Shown here piece after piece: positions 48,016 to 57,962 of a stretch of DNA of 64,000 bases. The stretch is from Apoderus coryli. Its lineage: Eukaryota; Arthropoda; Insecta; Coleoptera; Attelabidae. Under the pieces are notes generated by a model. It did not search any database. It saw only the letters and a list, made by a program, of their open reading frames with translations, and was not told the origin of the DNA. The DNA lies in assembly GCA_911728435.2 (NCBI GenBank), contig OU452204.1, positions 13,020,001 to 13,084,000 of the forward strand, in the 5' to 3' direction. The position numbers and the translations under genes are program-made. Positions within the stretch are counted from its first letter, which is position 1, and each line of letters opens with the position of its first letter.

Positions 48016-50197
48016 GGCAGGATTTATCCAAAAGCATTGTTTCTACAAGTTTCATGTTGATGTTTGTGAGGTTTTACGACAAGGGTATCATTTAAATTTA
48101 ATTAAACTTAAGGAGTCAACGAATTATTGTGAAACCGGCAATGCCTGTTTATGAATTCTACGTTTGAAAAAATCTAGATTTGTTCTTCACGGTAAAAATG
48201 CGGTTGAATAAAAATTTTACACTATGCAGCCTAAAAAACTATGAAGACGAGCAACAAATAATGTTAACCTTCGTTTATAAATTTCGCTTAATTTTTTTTT
48301 TAACTCTTTCAGGTATACTGGATCACATTTTGTATTTTCTTTTTTTGTACATTTGAAGGACGGGATGGGTGAAATAAAATTTAAGCCACCAAAATTTTGG
48401 CGCGTTTTTAATGCTATCAACATATTGGTTAATATTAAAACTATTCGTTAGACCCAGATACTGGTTTACCTTCAGAATCTGGTTCTTGCTAAATCTCAAT
48501 TTACTCAAAAACGAAGTGTTTTATCAAAATAATAGAAGACGACCTTTTTTAATCAAATTTATTTTTTTTGATTATTGTAAACTCAAAAAGTGAAATATTC
48601 CAGCGCCATAAAATTTCGGCCGATATTTCCTCCCGCCCCCTCTCTACGCTCATGACTATAATTTTAGAAATTCTTTTGGTTTGGATTATTAAGAATTAAA
48701 AATTAAATACATGTGTAAAATTTCATTGATGTATCTAAAAACGTTTCGTTAATATTCACGAAAAAATTATCATCAGGGGCTAATTTTAAACTCGTTTTTG
48801 TTTTCTTTTACACAAATATATGCGATATATGGTTTGTTTGAAATATAATTTTTTTTTTGTGCCACTAAATTTTAGCAGGAAAAAATTCCTGCTCAAATTG
48901 TGTCTACTTAGTAGTTTTAGAATAATTTTTCTCACCCAACTCTCTCTCTCTGTAAAGACATAAAAACTAGTCTGGGATGCGTTTATATGAACGTCATATA
49001 CCTTTACATTTTTGTTCACTTTTTTATTGGCCTCTACAAATTAGGTAATTCAGCCGTCTTTCAGTTATTTAATTTTGTAAGTATCGGACATACAGTTTTG
49101 CGTGGAATCCGAACCACTTTTGTGTTCAACGCAATGATTGACTGTAATAACACAAAAGTATATTAGCAAACCATTTAATTAAAACTGATGAATCAATGAT
49201 TTAAAATAAATATTAAAAAACTCAATAACATAACAATGTTTTTATTAATATTTATTTACATTTTTTGACAATCTCGATTAAATGAAGTAATTGCAAAGAA
49301 ATTGTAATTCAGTTTTTTGTTTTCACGAAGTGACATTAATACGTTTCTCAAGTTTGTTCGCAACGTTGATCGTTCATGTGCTATGCACCTTTGGTTTTTT
49401 TAAGATTATTAGACCACTGAGGATGGGGAGTGATGCCCCGAAACATGTATGGTTTGATGTCCGCTCGATATTCCAAATATATCGATATTTATATAAGACT
49501 AAGATAAATACAATTTAATGTGACAGAAACATAAGACCAAGTAGAATGGCAATGCAATGTAATGAACACTCTTAAAGAGTCTTGCAGTATTGCTAACAGT
49601 GGAAGGATATTGTTAGAAATAATTATCAAAGCTTCAGACGAAATTGGGTTCTATCATTTTAATTGCACCTTACATCTATACTATAGTACACAAAATTACT
49701 TGAGATATAATACCAAATCTCTAACTCATACTGTCTTAAGACACAACTTTGTGTATTTTGAAATAAAACATCTTGTAATAGTGAGTATTTAATCAGAGCT
49801 TCTGCTTCTCTCTTTCAAAACCCAAGTGTTTATTTGGTGGCGCTAATTAAATCCTTTCGTAAAATAATTGATCCTGCTTTTCATATTTCTCTCTATTCTG
49901 CTGTACAGTTAGTTTTACGACTCCGTCGAAATGCTCCGTCAAGCTGTCGCTTTTTGTTTATGTTCATAAATATGTACTAATTGAATCTTAAACGCCTGGT
50001 ATCCTAAATGTTCTAATTTATATCGGCTCTCTTAGAATAAATTTAATATGTCAAAGTTTTTGCCTATACAGACATTTTATCAGATGGAAAATGATTTTGG
50101 AGGATTACCGTATAGCCAGTTGGAGATTATTCATGAAGTATATATATTTTTTTTTCTGAAATATATTGCATTGTATTTCTTCGTAATTTGCAATAAG
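48016..50197. other. Ddr intron with two CTGANGA hairpins
   Basis: CTGATGA...AACGAAACG on the minus strand (48736-48777) and CTGAGGA-T-GGGG...CCCC-GAAAC on the plus strand (49417-49444) resemble hammerhead cores with an extra base. No gene is recognised. Confidence 0.4.
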
Positions 50198-52210
50198 TTA
50201 GTAACTCAATTCCTTTAGGAATTTCCTCCTCTTTAGTCTAATTCCAGAATTAGCTGAATGCACTACCATAGCATTTATTCCAGCACAGTTTAGCATTGCA
50301 AAAAATATTGTTAGTGGACATCGCCTGCTGTTTCGGGAGACGTCATATGAGGATGATAATTCGTCCACAACATCAACTCCGGACTTGGTTGCATTATAAA
50401 ATGTTATCACTTACGCAAAATATTCTCTTGAAAATCAAATCGAATTTAACATTTCTCACGTCCTCAACTGATAATAGAAAGTTTGGTGGTATTTGAGTTT
50501 TATTCTTTCTGAGCGTACCAACAGAAGTAAGATTATGATTTTTTAGAAGGCACAGCATAAGTTATAATAAATACAAGGATCTGTCATATAAATGTCCCTC
50601 TGATATTGTTGATAAGTTCGCGGAGTATTTCAGTTCTGTTTTTAAGGACAGTGAGTCTTTTACACGGTTGGATAGTGGTTCAGTTTGGTCTGAAGCTGTT
50701 ATACTTCTTACTGATATTTCCGAGGAAGAGATCACATCTGGCACAGATGGTATCCCAAGTTTGATGGTTAAAGATTGTATCACGGTACTCTCTTGACCAT
50801 TTTGTCATAATATGTTCAATTTATCTGCTAAAACACAAACATTTCCAAGAATTTGGAAGTCTGCTAAAGTCTGTCCCATATTTAAGAATGGCGAAATAAA
50901 TAATTTTGCTAAATAGTTTGAAGCCGTACTTTTTCATAGAATTTATGTGTCTGTGCGTCGTCGAATTTCATTGTGTCAACATGGATTTATGTTAGGTCGA
51001 TCAACTCTAACAAACTTAGCAGTGCTTAGCCAGAACCCGTCTGAGGTCTTGGTTCGAGCTGGACAACTAGATGTGATTTACACGGATCTTAGCAAGGCCT
51101 TTGATCGGGTTAGCCATTCTATACTGCTAAACAAATTAACAAACTTCTCTTTCTCTGCTTATAATAAATTATTGTTTGCGGACGACCTTAAGATATTTCG
51201 AGACGTGTCAAATGTTTCTCAGTGTGAAGAACTTCAAAGCGATTTGCACATGGTTGAGCACTGGTGCTTTGAAAACGAGCTCGGCCTCAATGTGGACAAG
51301 TGTAGCGTAGTGTCTTATACAAGAAAACTCCGACCTTTAATACACAGTTATAAAATTAATAATTGTAAGGTGTAGCGTAAAGAATCCGTAAAAGATCTCG
51401 GCATGATCATTGCCTCTCAACTTTCCTTTGTTCATCACATTGATACCAAGGCAGCAGAAGCAGCTAAGGCTTACGGTTTTTTAATTAGGAATAGTAAACA
51501 TTTCTCTGACGTAAGCCGCCTCAAGACCTTGTATTTTTCTTTTGTCAGGTCGAAGATGGAGTACTGTTGATTGATTTGGAATCCAATATCATAAATCGTT
51601 GGAGGGACATTGTTTTTCTAAACTTTTCTATTCCGGAATCATCTGTTGCAAATAAATCTTCTATAAGTTCAACCTAGCTGTTTTATAGGTACCAGCTAAG
51701 TAAAGTAACCCAATTAGAGCGCAGTAGCATTAGTATTGCGAGCGACATATTTATGGTTACTGTCATACAATTGTGATTTTGCTTGAAGTTTGGCATATGT
51801 CCATTTGACAATGTCTTCAATCATTTCAATGTCGATTAGCAAATTGAAACAGTCTATTGGCGTTTTCGCATCCCGTCCGGCCCTTTTCACGACTGGCAAA
51901 TGTGTAACAATATTTTGTTTTCGTGTTCTTACATTTCTAGGATAACATACCTTGGGCCATTTTGTTTTATCCTTTCCGAAATAGTGCATACCTACTCTTT
52001 TTTTATTACTGACACCTGAATGTAATAAACTTTCTCTTTTCTCTTGCGCTATCGACTGGACGGCGCTTTCCTCTCTCACTCCGTAGTTTCGGCGCCATCT
52101 TGCTCACTTCTAGTCTCATATTGGCATTCAATTTCGAAATCTTCGTCATTTTCAGAATCCGATCGAATTGGTGCTTCATCTTCAATCTCTTTCCAAATGT
52201 TCAACAATGT
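50198..52210 (-). pseudogene. Second piggyBac relic, split by a LINE
   Basis: The N-terminal portion (52210-51714) has an acidic stretch (SESDENDEDFEIECQYE) and then MHYFGKDKTKWPKV, RNVRTRKQNIVTHLPVVKRA and KTPIDCFNLLIDIEM, typical of piggyBac transposases. The C-terminal portion (50525-50198) gives VGTLRKNK, IPPNFL, MITFYNATKSGVDVVDEL and NSRRCPLTIFFAML. The central catalytic part is missing and a LINE in the opposite orientation occupies 50530-51690. It differs from the relic at 1882-3110. Confidence 0.85.
50530..51690 (+). pseudogene. LINE reverse transcriptase relic with deletion
   Basis: Plus-strand pieces: VDKFAEYFSSVFKDS, TSGTDGIPSLMVKDC, FPRIWKSAKVCPIFKNG, QHGFMLGRSTLTNLAV, IYTDLSKAFDRVSHSILLNK and then directly NKLLFADDLKIFRDV (catalytic FADD), followed by ENELGLNVDKCSVVSY and KDLGMIIASQLSF. 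The block holding SGVPQGSVLGP between the AFDxVxH and FADD motifs is deleted. Several stops are present. The clade is Jockey/CR1-like. Confidence 0.85.
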
Positions 52211-53183
52211 TTAGTAACTTGTATTTAGTTACTTTGAGAGCTCTGAGTTGGGTGATTGCAAACTGAAAAGATGCCCACATGTTCAAACACCTCTCGGCGT
52301 GATCACGGTAGTCAAGCGCATGATGGCGCGAAGAGTGATTGGATGGGTGGATGGTGTTTCCGGCGAGTTAGTAGATCGCCTACGCCAACTAGTTATGGAC
52401 CACATAGTGGTGAATGCTGGCAGCTGGCAGTCGATGACCGCGGTTCGGATTCGGATACGCCATCTGTATGTTAAGTTCATGACAAAAGACCAATAAACAA
52501 GAAAAAAATGGTGATAATTAAAGAAGCGAAGAGAGGATGTTTGGGTATATGTATTTAGCACTGATTGTTGTAGCTATATAGTAACTAATTATAGTTAATG
52601 ACCAAAATCTAGCAGACACTTCCTAAAACTAACAGAGAAAGGAGTTACAAAGCTTCATAGTAATACATTTAGGTACAAATTTAAATAAAATTTGTTGCTT
52701 GTTGACTACGTTAAATTTACACTAACGATTGGCTGATCAACTTCAGTTCACAGGTTGATTAGCGAAACCTTGGCTAGGGTAGTGTAAATTTGACCCAGGA
52801 TATATCCAGAAGACCTGTTTCTATAAAATTTTCTGTATTTCTATTACTTCCAACTATCCTGCTACATAATCTACTTAAATAAAATAAATCGAAACTTTTG
52901 CCAACGCTGTTTGCACAACAGTAAACTTCAGGTAGGTTATCTAAACGGTTTTGTTACTAACCCCATTACAATCTCTTCCTAAAGTTTTAAGAAAGTTTAT
53001 CAATTTAACCACATAAAACAAACTTTTTGTGCTAATCTTTATGCTTACACCAGCAAAATGTTTAAAAGCTGTATTAATATTAAAGTTTTGCGCTGAAAAT
53101 AAGGAGCAAATAACGGTAATGATTTAATAGCATCTCTCGTGAATTCGAATCTGGGGAAAATAAATTAGAAACAAATAATCTAC
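52211..53183. other. Ddr intron with a 90-bp hairpin
   Basis: 52708-52740 (GTTAAATTTACACTA...GGCTGATCAAC) pairs imperfectly with 52755-52797 (GTTGATTAGC...TAGTGTAAATTTGAC), which could be a tiny MITE. An 82-codon frame at 52248-52496 has no known motif and lies just upstream of the piggyBac N-terminus. Confidence 0.45.
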
Positions 53184-53276
53184 CTTGTAGCTAAATCTTT
53201 GTGCACAAAGCGCTGCATCTCCAAATACTTCATACCGCCGGAAATTTGGGTTGCCATGTGCATGAGGCAGCCATAA
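53184..53276 (-). CDS. Ddr: Ddr exon, catalytic loop
   Basis: Acceptor AG at 53278-53277 and donor AAG|gtagat after 53184. It encodes [20 protein letters not shown] and [10 protein letters not shown]. The catalytic loop HRD is HKD. The catalytic Asp, the LAxRN motif with its Asn (next exon) and the MATQI..GMKYL helix E signature of DDR kinases are kept. Confidence 0.95.
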
Positions 53277-55003
53277 CTGTAACAACAAGTTATTATTATT
53301 CCATCATTCTAATTCAATCATTAAAATTTGCTTGGAATACGAGTGTGTTTCATTAAGAAATTATCGTTTCTTTGATAATTTAGCTTCATCTGTCCAAATT
53401 ATTTTCTTTAAAAAACTATAGGATCACCTTAGGTAGTGTCAGGACGGGAAATAATGTAAACTTGATCGGCAAAATGTCACGAACGAAACGGAAGCCTAAA
53501 TCTAAATCTTTTTTTGCACATCTGATAGAAGCTTGACCGAACACATTAATGTAGCCTTCAGCTGAAGGCTCGGGTATATATTATTTCGCTCTCTGTTTTA
53601 AATCATAATTAATAAAATTATTATCCAATCGTACAAACTCCGTTTATAATGGTAGTAAATCAGGACACATCTCATTACAGTTACAACATGTTCTTCCTAC
53701 AATTTTGTCACAATCCCATGACTAATAAAGGAGTTCATTATAACTCTTCTATTTTGAATATTTTCAAAACACATTCGTTAATAAATAAAACACGTTTTAC
53801 CATTTACGACAACCCTGTAACATGATGGGCTAATCTGTCAGGATACGTGATTCCATCCAAACTTACTTATTCTATAACAAAGGTAATCGAAAAAGTTAAT
53901 TATATATCGTGTTCTATAGAAGAGAAATATATTAGAGAGATATATATTTCAAATGAGAGTGTTGATATCAACTTCCGGTATAATCGGAAGTGACAAACAT
54001 GTATCAGTAATGTGGACTGATAACTTGGCTTGACCTGACTAAATACTAAAAGTTTCAAAGCTATGGAGTGCTTAGTTTTTCCAAAACTCAAAAATGTATC
54101 TTCGGCCAACAAACTCATCTGTGATCCTTCTTATTGTTTTGTACTACGAAGTCTTGATTGAAAACAGGATCCGTCTATGATGCATTTAGAAGTTTACACC
54201 AATCTGAAATTTGAGCGTCAAATGGTCCATCTTTCTAACGAGGCAAGACTCTATACCCTGACCAACTCAGCCATAGCGATATACTATTTTATCATCGTCC
54301 ACCAACCCAACAACGAATATGCTACTCGTATTACAGATCTAACTCCCGCAGTTTACAACCAGTGTATCATCTTTGGTTTCTGGCCACATGTCCTTCTGTG
54401 AGAGTGTCTAAGTAAAGAAGTGTTATTGCTGCGTTTTCTTTAGTTATTTTTAAATGTGCGTTTGGTATACCTAAGTATGTGTTAGAATTACGATAATTCT
54501 AAGTATCTACTTTATCTGCCCAGATATAGCCAAGATTTCACTTTAAAGAAGCAGTCGTCAGAGTCTCCCCAGCAATTTTCCTCCTTCTCAAAACGATTGT
54601 TGCTGACTTTGGGGAATTTAGTTTTAGTACCTGTTTTTACAGTCCAGTTTGATGCTGTATAATGTGTTGCCTTACTTTTGAGAACTAGAACCCTTTGCCT
54701 TCACCGTCCCGAGATATTAGCGGCAGACGAGCATCCTTTGCTATTATGGTGCTCCCATTGAGGTCTCTAACACGTTGACGAAGGCATGAAAGACGTGACT
54801 GTGAAAATTAATCTCTACCTAATTTAAAATGTCCTGATTTACTGTTATTTATACGATAATATACCCTAAAGAGAAAGATTATACACGTGATTTAATGCAG
54901 GTTCCGTCGTTGTATTTATTGCCTGTCCCTAGTGTCCCTTAATTTATTACGATTATTATAAAGAAAAACCAGAAAGAAATAATGTTAATTTACAAAATAG
55001 GTA
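53277..55003. other. Ddr intron, nothing recognised
   Basis: A 74-codon frame at 54177-54401 has no motif and no splice context. No element ends are recognised. Confidence 0.45.
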
Positions 55004-55947
55004 GGTACTATCTACAATAATCTTATAATCAAAACATAAGAAACCAAAAGAAAACAGAAAGATGAATTGAACAAAGATCAAAGATAATTTATGATCAATA
55101 GGTCAAAGCGAGAGAACACTAAGTAGTAAATGAAGGGGTATAAGACAGACGTGGATGTTTTGTTTCTGTCACTCAACTTGCTGTATATCTAAAAACGCAT
55201 GAAGAGGCACTGCTTCACTTTCCATCTTTGTTTCACACATTAATGTATTGCTGCAGTAATACCTACTATGCTAGAGAGAATTGTGCAAGTCCAATTGATA
55301 TTAATATGTTTCAAGTTTAACGTTGACAGAGCTAAATGGAATGTGTACTCTTATAATAAATACTTTGAAAATAAAATACGTACATGCCTGCGATGAATGA
55401 ATATGCAATTTATAGCAATACAATAGATTATCAACTCAACTCACATAAATTAGTAAACATAAATTATTAAATTAAAAAAAAAAAACTTTGTATACAACAC
55501 ATAAAAATGTGAGCAAGTTAACTGTTAGCTGATCAGTTTCTGTTTAATAAGAAAATCGGAGACTAAAATTAATCAATGTGGTAGTAGATAACAATAATTA
55601 AAAGTGGCAACTCGCCTTGCATATAGGGACTAGAGGCACTGCCTCTGCCTTAAAATTATTTAATTACGGCCAGTACGGATGTTTTTATTGACGTTGGCCT
55701 ACTCTGGTTCTGCGTTCGCCGACGGGCAGGGCATTGTTGCCTCATTGGATAGCATTAAATGGACGTATGATTTACATGATAAGTTATTTTCATCATTTAA
55801 AACAAATCATCATGTGCGATGTGCGTAGGTATAATAGGTATACAATCTATCAATCTGTGCGCCCTTTTTTAACAGTCAAAAAATGTTAATTGGTTAAAAA
55901 GTTAGTGAGGCACTGCCTCACTTGCCTCATAGGACTAGCCGCTCCTG
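55004..55947 (-). mobile_element. hAT-like non-autonomous element, copy B
   Basis: Its 5' terminus on the minus strand is CAGGAGCGGCTAGTCC at 55947, followed by GAGGCAAGTGAGGCAGTGCC. It matches copy A (9315-10232) along the whole length in inverted orientation, including the GAACGCAGAAC..GAGTAGGCCAACGTC block. It lies in the same Ddr intron as the preceding stretch. No coding capacity. Confidence 0.7.
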
Positions 55948-56023
55948 GTTCCGTCTATGTTACCAACATGTTGAAGTTCACAGACAATCTAAGAATATAA
56001 AGATAAATTATTTTAAGTCAAAC

Positions 56024-56203
56024 CTTAATGTTCTTGTCGTAGGAGTCAATGTAGCAGACTCCGCTACATGGTCCTGCAGGAATTGACACAGATCCCCAAT
56101 TGGAGCATATTCTCGGATTGCACAAAGTGGTTTTGAATCTTGACATGTACCAAGAAGACGCGCTACATTTTCATGTTGTAATTTGCTAAGTGATTTTATT
56201 TCT
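56024..56203 (-). CDS. Ddr: Ddr exon, kinase N-lobe and hinge
   Basis: Acceptor tgcag|A at 56203 and donor TTAAG|gtttga after 56024, a weak but phase-correct donor. It encodes EIKSLSKLQHENVARLLGTC and SKPLCAIREYAPIGDLCQFL. The helix C Glu is the first full residue. The hinge reads IREYAPIGDL, with a small gatekeeper-side region like other DDRs. Confidence 0.95.
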
Positions 56204-56282
56204 CTGCAAAAACCAAATATAACATTTACTGCTACATGTACTTCAAATGAATTATCAGAGAATAAGCATATTGATGACGCAC

Positions 56283-56525
56283 CTGTTGAAATCTTCCCTA
56301 TAAGCCTCCACTCTAAGCGTATGTACAACAACAACATTCTGATGTTTATTCAATTCCTCTTCAGAAACCGATAAAATCTCACACAAATGTACATCACCAT
56401 GTGTTCCTTCACCAATTTTTTCAATTACACGCAATCTATCGCGTGGGAAACATTTTATCTCGTCATCACCTTCAAATATACCTTCGTCCGGTTCTGGACT
56501 CGAGGGCAACATAAAGTTGTCTGGT
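56283..56525 (-). CDS. Ddr: Ddr exon, glycine loop
   Basis: Acceptor ccag|A at 56525 and donor AACAG|gtgcgt after 56283, followed by a short intron of 79 bp. It encodes the end of the juxtamembrane part (acidic SSPEPDEGIFEGDDEIK), then CFPRDRLRVIEKIGEGTHGD, VHLCEIL and VVVVHTLRVEAYREDFN. The Lys of VAVK is His. Confidence 0.95.
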
Positions 56526-56865
56526 CTGGAAAATAAAATTTGTACGTGAGAGAGAATTTTCTTTTTCACTTATTGGCGCATCGACAAGAGCAATTTAAGT
56601 GAGTTGTATGAAAGTAAATTGAAGGCAATCAATGTTAATTTAATTGATGTCACCAACTTTTATGTTCATCTAAGAGAGAATACCTATAAAATACTATATT
56701 AGCACTCTATTCACTTTCTAAAGCTAATAAACATTAAGAGTATTCTCAAGTCATTTCAACAGTCGATTTAAATACCTCATTTTATGGCGCAACAAAAGTA
56801 ATGATGTAAAAGGATGAGGATTTGACGATGCGGGGCAGCTCCACCGAACTTAGTCATCGTACGAC

Positions 56866-57372
56866 TTCGGAGATGGGAAAAGGAACAACTTAACTCCTAC
56901 TGGAGAAATACTCCGGGCCTAAGACAATCAAAAAGGTTTATCAAACCTTCAGAAGCCAACGCAGGGAATCTTATCCAACTGGAGAGAAGCGACCTATGGC
57001 GAATTACAGGCCTTTTTACGGGACACCACCCAGTGAAGTACCATCTCAAAAAGATGGGCCTAACCGAGGACGACCCTTGTCGGTTTTGCGAAGACGCAAC
57101 AGAGACAACAGAACACGTGCTCTGTGTATGCATGGCATTTTTCTGCAAAAGGCTAAAACACCTTGGAGGGGTGACCCTAACACGCGACGAGGCAAGGAAT
57201 TTAGCCCCCAGAGAAATCAACTTCATCATCACCATCAATTCATGAAAAGTGTGGGACAGCTGGGCAATTCATAGATTAGAGTGATTCACAATAGATCTTC
57301 TGCTGGTCGAAGTGAGGGGAGGCCAAACCGCCTAAACGACTCCGATAAATTAATCTACAACAATCTACAATC
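56866..57372 (+). mobile_element. 5'-truncated LINE with 15-bp target duplication
   Basis: TAGTCATCGTACGAC occurs at 56851-56865 and again at 57373-57387, exactly flanking a 507-bp insert. The insert starts inside an ORF2: RRWEKEQLNSYWRNTPGLRQ, LWRITGLFTGHHPVKYHLKK, DPCRFCEDATETTEHVLCVC, then KRLKHLGGVTL and a stop. This is the RNase H end plus the CCHC-like module of R1/Loa/Jockey-group LINEs. The 3' UTR ends in a short CTACAAT repeat, not poly(A). The insertion is in a Ddr intron, antisense to Ddr. Confidence 0.93.
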
Positions 57373-57387
57373 TAGTCATCGTACGAC

Positions 57388-57799
57388 GCATGATTTCAAG
57401 TATAATTTTTTTTTTAAAGTATTCCCAGACCAAAAATATTTGTGTAAAACTTTCAAAAATTACATCCGTCGCATAGGTATCACTAAAATGTAGTTTGGAT
57501 ACCGTAACTAAACTTAAAATCCTGAATTTATCACATCGTAGTTAAAACAGTGCCTATGGTCACAGTATATATATTTACGATGCTATGGCACAAAACGATC
57601 CGGAACTAAGGAATACATCTACAGATTCCACTTATTCTGTATGTGAGTTTATTACAGGCATCTCTTATGAGATCCACAAACGTCTTTTTCCTGGAAATAA
57701 CGTCTTGTTCCATATTTTTGTTCATATCTAAGATAATTATGTATTACTTAACTTTATCCAACAAATGGATGTCATCGAATATACTGAACAAATACTTAC
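57388..57799. other. Ddr intron, nothing recognised
   Basis: No feature is recognised. Confidence 0.5.
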
Positions 57800-57962
57800 C
57801 TTCTTATACAATTTGTTGCTGACGATAAGGAATTTGGTGTAGATTCATCCATGTGAAAATAATTTTTTGGAGGCGGTGGAACTGGAGGTGGTTTTGGAAG
57901 AAAATTTACTGATGACAAATGCTTGAGTTGGTGTTGATCTTGAGTGGTCACTACTGCTACCT
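57800..57962 (-). CDS. Ddr: Ddr exon, proline-rich juxtamembrane
   Basis: Acceptor gttgcag|AG at 57962 and donor AGAAG|gtaagt after 57800. The exit phase matches the next exon. It encodes VAVVTTQDQHQLKH, NFLPKPPPVPPPPKNYFHMD and SLSSATNCIR. Cytoplasmic juxtamembrane regions of DDRs are long and proline-rich, and PPPVPPPP could bind SH3 or WW domains. The acceptor has a weak pyrimidine tract, and an open frame continues upstream to 58161, so the 5' edge is the least certain of the gene. Confidence 0.8.

Larger units (their letters stand above)
37256..57962 (-). other. Ddr: Ddr gene, 3' half: seven exons
   Basis: Discoidin domain receptor: in other animals a collagen-binding plasma-membrane receptor tyrosine kinase. 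The seven exons join into 373 codons with exact phase agreement at all six junctions and GT/AG at every splice site. Residues 1-80 of this fragment are juxtamembrane, with PKPPPVPPPPK at 22-32. The glycine loop GEGTHG is 92-97. VVVH puts His at 122 where the ATP-binding Lys belongs, and the helix C Glu is 136. HKD is 220-222, DLG 240-242, and [12 protein letters not shown] ends the activation segment. Identity rests on FPRDRL...VHLCE, the RNCLV and PIRWMSWES motifs and the C-terminal REVHLYLQ. The discoidin and transmembrane exons are not in view. Confidence 0.95.

Noticed and set aside
52248..52496. 82-codon frame upstream of the piggyBac relic
   Set aside because: No known motif; the opposite strand is open to a similar degree.
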